DNA of 32,486 nt, taken from Zoogloea sp. Lineage in GTDB: Bacteria > Pseudomonadota > Gammaproteobacteria > Burkholderiales > Rhodocyclaceae. The stretch lies in contig JADKKC010000017.1 in the NCBI GenBank assembly GCA_016720685.1, positions 1 through 32,486 on the forward strand, written 5' to 3'. The position numbers and the translations under genes were made by a program. Below are positions 25,140 to 32,486 of this stretch, piece by piece; position 1 is the stretch's first letter, and each line of letters starts with the position of its first letter. The notes beneath the pieces are model-generated. The model did not search any database and was not told where the DNA came from. It worked only from the letters and a program-made list of their open reading frames with translations.

Positions 25140-27284
25140 GCGGCGAACTCCCGCGGGGCGGCCGCTGCCGGCCCGCCCTGCAGTTTGCGAAGGACTTCGT
25201 TACGGGGGCCGTCCATGACGACGCGGCCCTGGTCGAGCACGACCAGGCGGTCGACCAGCGGCAGCATGGCCATGCGGTGGGTGACGAGCAGCATGGTGAT
25301 GCCCTTGATGCTGCGCAGGTTGTCGATGAGCCGGGCCTCGGTGGCCGGGTCCATCATGCTGGAAGGTTCGTCCAGCAGCAGCATGCGGGGTTTCTGGACC
25401 AGGGCGCGGGCGATGGAGACCGCCTGGCGCTGGCCGCCGGAGAGGCGCTCGCCGCGCTCGCCGACCTGGGTGCCGAGGCCCTTGGGCAGCTGGGTCAGGG
25501 TTTCGTCGAGGCACGACAGGCGCAGGGCCTCGAGAAGTTGTTCGTCGCCGGCCTGGCTGCCGCCAAGGAGGATGTTCTCGCGGATGTCGCCGTGAAAGAG
25601 CACGACATCCTGCGGCACGTAGCCCACCTGGCGGCGCAGGCTCTGGGGTTCGAGCTGGTTCACCGCAATGCCGTCCACCATCACGGTGCCCTGGTCGGGG
25701 CCGTAGAGGTTGAGGAGCAGCTTGAACAGGGTGCTCTTGCCGGAGCCGATGCGGCCGATGAAACCGATCCGCTCACCGGGGCGGATGGTGAGGTTGAGGC
25801 CCTTGAGCAGCGGCGCGCCTTCCGGGTAGGCGAAATGCACGTCCCGGAAATCCAGCCGGCCGGCCAGGCGCGGCAGGTGCAGGCTGTCGGTGGTTTCGTC
25901 GGTGGGCGACTCCATGATCTTGTCGAGGGCGTCGAGGGCCTGGCGGGTCTGTTCGTAGCGCACGATCAGCGCGGCAATCTGGGTGGCCGGGGTGATGGCG
26001 CGGCCGGCGAGCATCGACACGGCGATGAGCTGGCCCATGGTGAGATCGCCGGCGCCGACCATCAGCGCGCCGAACATCACGATGAGAATCGAGCTGAGGT
26101 TGGTGACGAGCAGCGAGATGCAGGTGCCGAAGGAGGTCCATTCGCGCATCTGCATCGAGTTCTCGGAGATCTTCACGGTCAGCATTTCCCACTGACGGCG
26201 GGCCCAGGCTTCGGCGCCGAGGGATTTGATGGTGTCGACGCCGTTCATCACCTCGAAAAGGTGGGCGGTGCGCTGGGCCGACTCTTGCATGCTGCTGCCG
26301 AGAATGCGTGTGAGCGGGCGGCGGATCAGCATCGACACCGCCACCGTGAGCGGAATCAGCACCAGCGGCACGAGCACCAGCCAGTGCCCGATCAATGCGA
26401 TCAGAACCAGGAAGAACAGCATGAAGGGCACGTCGCCCAGCACGGTGAGCGTGGACGAGGTGACGAATTCGCGCACCGATTCGAAGTCGCGCACGATGTT
26501 GGCCAGCACCCCGCCCGAGGCCGGGCGGCTGGCGGCCCGCAGGCGCAGGGCCTGAGCGAACACGTGGGACGACATGGTCACGTCCGGCCTTGCGGGCGGC
26601 CGATTCCAGCAGGTAGCTGCGCAGCATCTTCACGACAAGGTCGAACAGCGCCACCACCACCACCGCGCCGGTCAGCACCCACAGGCTGTCGAGGGCGTTG
26701 TTGGGCAGCACGCGGTCATACACCGACATGGTGTAGAAGGGGATCACCGCCGCAAAGACGTTGGTCAGCACCGTGGCCAGCAGGGCCCAGCCGTAGATCG
26801 CCTTGTTGACCAGCAGGGTGTCCCAGAACCAGCGCCGCGGCCGCGGCAGGTGGTAGAGCAGGCTGCGGGTGTCGAAGAACACCAGCGGCCGCACGAAGTA
26901 GGCCACGCCGGCGTAATCGGCCGTTAGCGCGCTCAGCTCGAGCTTCACGCTGCCGCGGATGCCGGCCTGCACGCATTCAAAGCTGTCGCCGTCTCGGCGC
27001 AGCAGGATCAGCGGATCGCCCCCCTCGGGCGCAAACACCAGCGCCGGCAGTTCCGACGCTTTGAAATCCGCCACGCCCTTTTTGGCCCGGCTCAGGGAGA
27101 GCCCGCCGCGCTGCGCGCATTCGAAGATATGCGCCTCGCTGATCCGCCCGCCGGTAATGGGGGTGTCGGCCAGCAACTGGACCGCGTCGGCGCGCCTGCC
27201 AAAAAAATGAGCCAGGAACAGGAGTTGGTCGATGACCCCGTCGACCGAAGCCTCGCCGGGGTGTGATGAGGGTGTCTCGCGCAT
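25136..27284 (-). CDS. Type I secretion ABC transporter (permease-ATPase, LapB-like), frameshifted
   Basis: Inner-membrane exporter with fused membrane and ATPase domains, about 715 residues if repaired. It starts at ATG 27284 (weak ribosome site). The N-terminal C39-like domain (about 15-130) lacks the catalytic Cys and His, so it binds rather than cuts substrate, as in RTX and adhesin exporters. Six membrane helices lie at about 165-440 (WALLATVLTNVFAAVIPFYT, VPFMLFFLVLIALIGHWLVL). The NBD has Walker A GRIGSGKST (about 511), signature LSGGQRQAVSIARAL, Walker B MLLLDEPSSMMD and the H-loop VTHRMAM. The frame breaks near 26583-26587: one extra base after LLESAARKAG; deleting it gives ARKADVTMSSHVFAQ. 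Both halves are conserved, so an error is likely. Divergent from the repeat adhesin gene, its presumed substrate. Confidence 0.92.
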
Positions 27285-28106
27285 GGGCTGGGTGCTCTGT
27301 TGAACGATTGGTGGCGGCGGTCGGGCTCGACGATCGATTCATCCACACGGTTGCGGGATGAATGCAATACGCCATTACGGCGGCTATCTGGCCTGGGCGG
27401 AATCGCTTATTCGCGCTGTGGCAGGGCCGGCGGACAGGAGCCGCATGGGTCAGGCCGAGATGGTGCCATAACAGTCCATACGCCAAATGTTAAAAAATCA
27501 CGATTATTCTTTTTGCAAAATTTGCGACTATTTGTTTGCGATAATTTTCATGAATTATCCGTGATGAACGACTCGGGAAATTGGACGAATTTAATGATTA
27601 CGGTGTCTTATTAAGGGATTTTTTTGCGTGACGATTCAATAATCATATGTTCTTGAGTGCGGGTGTTAGGTTTGATTCCCGAGTGTGCACTTTTTGCTTG
27701 TCGGGGGTTTTGTCCGCTCTGCAGGCCTTTTCCAGAGCGTAGTGGCGTCTGAAGAACTATTCGGAAGCAGCCATCGTTCTTAATTTAATTCTTTTAAAAC
27801 AGCTTGTTGATTGTTTTTCTGGCTCGCTCAGAGAGCCTTCGCAATGTGTCAAAGTGTGTCTTGCGATGCTTTCTTTCAGAACGCGCTGTCGGTTTTTTTT
27901 ACACCGGATAGTGATTTGTGATTTTTGACACACGTAAAAATGGAACACGACGCCCATAAGTAATTGAGATGAAGTGTTTTTGATGTTTTTGACAATTAAT
28001 TCCGCCGGAGTGGCCCGCAAATTGCTGTTATTAGCTCGATTTTCTCGACTCGCCGCGGTTTTGTTGGTGCCCGGCGGAACCAAAAACAGAAAAATGGAGG
28101 TCGTTC
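27285..28106. promoter_or_regulatory. Long, largely AT-rich divergent region between the secretion operon and the adhesin gene
   Basis: About 820 bases with no supportable gene. From about 27480 on, base composition changes sharply to AT-rich with many T and A runs (for example T8 at 27893-27900), unlike the GC-rich genes on both sides. It should hold the divergent promoters of the exporter operon and the adhesin, and probably a long adhesin leader. TTGACA-like boxes appear at about 27926 and 27989 without convincing -10 partners. The adhesin ribosome site (GGAGG, 28096-28100) is strong. Such AT-rich DNA is a typical target of nucleoid silencers of the H-NS/MvaT kind (inference). Confidence 0.6.
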
Positions 28107-31100
28107 ATGGCAATTACGCGTTACGGAACAAGCGTCACTCTTTGCGAGGACACGAGTCAGACCTTTGAGCTGTATGACTTGCTCAAGCAGGCCGATCCCA
28201 ACTACAGCGCCGTTGAGCCCGCCCGCATCACGCTCTACGTTTTCGACGGCTCCAAATGGGTCACGGTTACTGCGCCCGGCTTCTTCTCCGCGGTCGACAA
28301 GGACACCTTTGTCGTCGATATGTCCTACCTGCCGAACTTCAACGGCATCCAGCAGGTGCGTGTGCTGGGCTCGGACAGCTCCGGCAACTCCTTCATCCTC
28401 AACCTGACGATCAACGTCACGCCGGTGAATGACGCCCCCACCGGCGAAGACGAAGCCGTTGCGCTGGCTAACGGCGACAGCTACGTGCTGGGCCTGGCCG
28501 ACTTCGGCTTCAACGACCCGGTCGAAGGCGACGCCTTCAAATCGGTGGTCTTCACCACCGTGCCGGCCCACGGCGCCCTGCTGCTCGACGGCGTGGCCGT
28601 GACGGCTGGCCAGGAAATCCTGGCTTCCGACATCGAAGCCGGCAAGCTCAGCTACACCGCCCCGGTGGATGCCGGCGGCCCGATCAGCTTCGACTTCCAG
28701 GTGCGTGACACCGGCGGCACCGACGGCTGTGGCGGCAACGACCTCGACCTCACCCCGAATACCATCACCTTCAATGTGCCTTACCCCGCCACCGCCATCA
28801 TCGGCGACCGCGTGTGGCTCGACACCAACGCCAACGGCGTGCAGGACGCCGGCGAAACCGGCCTTGCCGGCGTCACCGTGCAACTGAAGAACGCCGACGG
28901 CAGCGTGGCCCAGACCGCCACCACCGACGCCAACGGCAACTACAGCTTCACGGTCAATGCCGGCACCTACTCGGTAGCCGTCGTGGCCCCGGCCGGCTAC
29001 GTCGTCACCGGCCAGGACCTGGGCGGCGACGAAGCGCTGGACTCCGACATCGACGCAGCGGGCCAAAGCGCGCAAGTCACCCTGAGTTCCGGTCAGAACA
29101 ACCCGAACGTCGACGCCGGCCTCTACAAGCTGGCCGAACTGGGCGACCGCGTGTGGTTCGACAGCAACGGCAACGGCCAGCAAGACACGGGCGAAGCCGG
29201 CGTACAAGGCGTCAAGGTCACCCTGCTGGACGCCAGCGGCAACCCGGTGGGCGCCTCGCTGACCACCGACGTCGATGGCAACTACCTCTTCACGGGCCTC
29301 AAGCCGGGCACCTACAGCGTCCAGTTCGACAAGACCACGCTGCCGGCCGGCTACAGCTTCACCACCGCCAACAGCGGCAGTGACGCGACCGACTCCGACG
29401 CCAACAGCCTGGACGGCAAGACCATCCAGACCGTGCTCGACTCCGGCGAAAGCGACCGGAGCTGGGACGCCGGCATCGTCGCCAACCCGGGCGCCATCAC
29501 CGGCACCGTGCTGGAAGACCTGGACAACAACGGCACGGGCGACACCCCGATCGCCGGCGTCACGGTTGTGCTGAAAGGACGCCAGCGGCACCCCTATCGC
29601 CAGCACCACCACCGACGCCAACGGCAACTACAGCTTCGCGAACGTACCGGCCGGTAACTACACGGTCGAACAAACCAACGCGCCGGGCTACACCGACGTC
29701 AGCGACATCGACGGCGGCAACCCCAACAGCATCGCCGTGACGGTGACCCCGGGTGCCACCAATTCGGGCAACGACTTCGTCGACGAGCGCGTGCCGGGCG
29801 CCATCACCGGCACCGTGCTGGAAGACCTGGACCACAACGGCACGGGCGACACCCCGATCGCCGGCGTCACGGTTGTCCTGAAAGACGCCAGCGGCAACCC
29901 TATCGCCAGCACCACCACCGACGCCAACGGCAACTACTGCTTCGCGAACGTACCGGCCGGTAACTGCACGGTCGAACAAACCAACGCGCCGGGCTACACC
30001 GACGTCAAGCGACATCGACGGCGGCAACCCCAACAGCATCGCCCGCTGGGTCAGCCGCAACCGGGTCAGAAAGCACCGGCAACGACTTCTTCATGTCGAC
30101 GAGCGTCCCGCCACCCTGGGCGACCGCGTGGCCCGACACCCTAACGCCACCGGCGCCGCAGGACGCCGGTGAAACCGGCTTTTTCCCTCGCCGGGGTCAT
30201 TTTTTTCTTGCTGTGGCACCTGAAGAACGCCGACGGCAGCGTGGACCAGACCGCCACCACCGACGCCAACGGCAACACAGCTTCACGGTCAATGCCGTCA
30301 CCTACCCCGGTGTGGGAGCGGCGTCGTGGCCCCCGGTTGCGCCGGGGGACCGCCGTCACCGTCGGCCGAGGATCGGGCGGCGACGAAGCGCGGACTCCCC
30401 GACATCGACGCGCGGCAGGCCAAAGCGCGCAAGTCACCCTGAGTTCCGGTCAGAACAACCCGAACGTCGACGCCGGCCCCCTACAAGCTGGCCGAACTGG
30501 GCGACCGCGTGCGGTCGACAGCAACGGCAACGGCTAGCAGACACGGGGAAGCTGCGTACAAGGCGTCAAGGTCACCCTGCTGGACGCCGCGGCAACCCGG
30601 TGGGCGCCTCGCTGACCACCGACGTCGATGGCAACTACCTCTTCACGGGCCTCGCCGGGCACCCAGCGTCCAGTTCCGACAAGACCACGCTGCCGGCCGG
30701 CTACAGCTTCACCACCGCCAACAGCGGCAGCGGACGCGACCGACTCCGACGCCAACAGCCTGGACGGCAAGACCCATCCAGACCGTGCTCGACTCCGGCG
30801 AAAGCGACCGGAGCTGGGACGCTTGCGAAGATCGTCGCCAACCCCGGCGCCATCAAAGCGGCACCGTGCTGGGAAGACCTGACCACGACGGCACGGGCGA
30901 CACCCCGATCGCCGTCACGGTTGTTCTGGAAAGACGCCAGCGGCGCCCCCTCGCCAGCACCACCACCGACGCCAACGGCAACTCAGCTTCGCGAACGCAC
31001 CGGCCGGTAACCCACGGTCAAACAAACCAACGCGCGGGCTACACCGACGTCAGTGACATCGACGGCGGCTAACCCCAACAGCACGCCGTGACGGTGACCC

Positions 31101-32486
31101 CGGTGCCACCAATTCCGCAACGACTTCGTCGACGAGCGCTCTGGCAGGCGCCATCACCGGCACCGTGCTGAAGACCTGGACCACGACGCACGGCGACACC
31201 CGATCGCCGCATGCCGTCACGGTTGTCCTGAATGATGCCAGCGGCGCTCCTATCGCCAGCACCACCACGCACGCCAACGGCAACTACAGCTTCGCGAACG
31301 TACCGGCCGGTAACCACGGTCGAACAAACCAACGCGCCGGGCTACACCGACGTCAGCGACATCGACGGCGGCAACCCCAACAGCATCGCCGTCAGCCTGC
31401 AACCGGGTCAGAGCAGCACCGGCAACGACTTCGTCGACGAGCGTCCCGCCACTGGGCGACCGCGTGCGGCCTTGACACCAACGCCAACGGCGTGCAGACG
31501 CCGGTGAACTGGCCTTGCCGGGGTCAACGTGCAACTGAAGAACGCCGACGGCAGCGTAGCCTTCGGACCGCCACCACCGACGCCAACGGCAACTACAGCT
31601 TCACGGTCAATGCCTACACCTACGCGGCGGCCACCGCCGGCCCCGGCTGGCTACGTCGTCACCGGCCAGGACCCGGGCGGCGACGAAGCGCTGGACTCCG
31701 ACATCGACGCAGCGGGCCTAGCGCGCAAGTCACCGGAGTTCCGGCCAGAACAACCCGAACGTCGATGCCGGCCTCTACAAGCTGGCTGTAACTGGGCAGG
31801 ATCGCGTGTGGTTCGACAGCAACGGCAACGGCTAAGATACGGGCGCAGTTTACGTACAAGGCGTCAAGGTCACCCCTGCTGGACGCCAGCGGGTTCCGGT
31901 GGGCGCCCTGCTGACCACCGACGTTCGATGGCAACTACCCCCTTCACGGGCCCTTCGCCGGGCGCACCCACAGCGTCCAAGGTTCGACAAGATTCACGCT
32001 GCTGGCTGGCTGCTTCACCACCGCCACCTCAGCAGTGACGTTGACCGACCTGGACGCCAACAGCCCGGACGGCAAGACCATCCAGACCGTGCCTGACTCC
32101 GGCGAAAGCGACCGCACCTGGGACGCTTAAGATCCAGGTGACGGGTATCGACATCGACAGTTCGTGCGTGGTCGTTACCCTGGCTGAAAATTCTGGCGGT
32201 GGCAACGTCCACGCCGGGTTCGGGGAAGAACGATGCGCCCGGCGGTTCCGCCGTCGAGGCCGGCTGGGGCGAATTTCCGGCTGGCGGCCCGGCGACAGCT
32301 ACGAGTCGATCTTTGGCGTCGACGTGATCGGTTCCGCCTGAGCCTGGTGCATGTTCTCAGCGCCAACGGTGGTGGTGTCGAGGCGTTGCTGCGCCACTCC
32401 AGCGCGGCATCATGGAACGCAGCGAATCCTTACGGGATTACGCCTGCACCAAGGCGCAGATCATTTCCATGGTCCAGACTGCTCTT
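28107..32486 (+). CDS. Giant repeat adhesin with SdrD_B-like modules (type I secretion substrate), heavily frameshifted, runs off the right edge
   Basis: Very large surface or secreted repeat protein, start ATG 28107 with GGAGG six bases upstream. No signal peptide is present, as expected for a type I secretion substrate, whose signal would be at the C-terminus off-window. Residues 1-230: a unique N-terminus, then a cadherin/VCBS-like segment (NVTPVNDAPTGEDEAVALA, VVFTTVPAHGALLLDGVAV). From 28803 come SdrD_B-like modules of 102-116 residues (GDRVWLDTNANGVQDAGETG, TTDANGNYSF) in the order A-B-C-C. The clean frame ends near 29576 at an extra G (AAAGGACG against AAAGACG in the next copy). Further indels follow at about 30006 and then every few tens of bases. 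At 32300-32486 a post-repeat region is readable in shifting frames (GDSYESIFGVDVIG, NGGGVEALLRHSSAA, KAQIISMVQTAL). Likely biofilm or surface attachment role (inference). Confidence 0.85.
28803..30118 (+). repeat. Higher-order repeat unit 1: modules A1-B1-C1-C2
   Basis: A1 28803-29141 (113 codons, ...LKNADGSVAQTATTDANG), B1 29142-29489 (116 codons, ...LLDASGNPVGASLTTDVDG), C1 29490-29796 and C2 29797-30118 (102 codons expected, ...LEDLDNNGTGDTPIAGVTVV). A1 and B1 are clean. C1 carries one extra base, and C2 breaks near 30006. All three types share the GDRVW or ITGTV start and the TT(D)xNGNY core of SdrD_B modules. Confidence 0.88.
30119..31454 (+). repeat. Higher-order repeat unit 2: modules A2-B2-C3-C4
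   Basis: A2 30119-30499, B2 30500-30845, C3 30846-31146 and C4 31147-31454 repeat unit 1 at near-identical DNA level except for many one- to few-base indels. A2 is about 40 bases longer than A1, with GAAACCGGCTTTTTCCC replacing the clean start of the equivalent stretch and other insertions around 30300-30400. No frame stays open through the unit. Confidence 0.82.
31455..32128 (+). repeat. Third A-B pair (A3, B3), last visible modules
   Basis: A3 31455-31794 and B3 31795-32128 again match A1 and B1 with scattered indels and substitutions. B3 ends at TGGGACGC, where B1 ends in SWDA; then a TAA and a non-repeat tail follow instead of a C module. So this appears to be the end of the repeat array, or of the array as assembled. 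Confidence 0.75.

Noticed and set aside
22099..25595. Long plus-strand open frames opposite the type I secretion genes
   Set aside because: They are antisense mirrors of coupled secretion genes, without ribosome sites or recognisable domains.
27358..27471. A 37-codon plus-strand frame in the divergent region (MNAIRHYGGYLAWAESLIRA...)
   Set aside because: It has no ribosome site and no family similarity, and lies in the likely leader or promoter of the exporter operon.
27822..27845. Short hairpin GGCTC/GAGCC as a terminator in the divergent region
   Set aside because: The stem is only five bases long and lacks a T-run on either strand at the right place.
28803..32128. CRISPR-like or satellite repeat array
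   Set aside because: The repeats are multiples of three in the clean part, encode SdrD_B-like modules in frame and have no short unique spacers.

Overview
The window is GC-rich with strong third-position GC bias. It looks like the chromosome of a betaproteobacterium, most likely Rhodocyclales-like. This is inferred from the pcm-like / rhodanese / tolC / ubiD block, a PEP-CTERM protein, and the paired sensor modules; the genus is not determined. No rRNA, tRNA, CRISPR array, insertion sequence or phage gene was seen.

Left block (1-7.4 kb, minus strand). Two paralogous sensory modules lie in tandem. Each is a periplasmic substrate-binding protein (SBP) gene followed at once by a membrane hybrid histidine kinase gene: SBP2-HK2 (7419 to 3510) and SBP1-HK1 (2403 to beyond the left edge). 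A luciferase-like flavin oxidoreductase gene lies between them. No ABC permease or ATPase accompanies the SBPs, so they probably serve as ligand receptors for the kinases (inference). A MocR-type regulator gene lies upstream on the same strand.

Middle block (9-20.8 kb). A small exported protein, a flavin reductase and a Tat-exported Fe-type superoxide dismutase are followed on the plus strand by a YdcZ-type membrane protein. Then comes a tetR-MFP-RND efflux operon with an obvious 18-bp operator. A pcm-like methyltransferase, a rhodanese and a TolC form the next operon, closed by a terminator. ubiD (ubiquinone biosynthesis) follows and ends at a perfect 32-bp palindromic terminator shared with a convergent PEP-CTERM gene.

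Right block (21.5-32.5 kb). After a spacer with REP-like palindromes comes a minus-strand type I secretion operon: ABC exporter, HlyD adaptor, and a TolC-family porin with an extra NTF2-like C-terminal domain. It diverges, across about 0.8 kb of largely AT-rich DNA, from a very large repeat adhesin gene with SdrD_B-like modules, its presumed substrate. The repeats follow a higher-order A-B-C-C pattern with a period of about 1.3 kb.

Sequence quality matters here. Single-base frameshifts, several in G or C runs, break otherwise well-conserved genes: SBP1, HK2, the RND permease, the T1SS ABC protein and probably the flavin reductase. From about 29.58 kb to the right edge the repeats carry indels every few tens of bases. 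Sequencing or assembly error explains this more simply than mass pseudogene formation, but it cannot be proved from the sequence alone.
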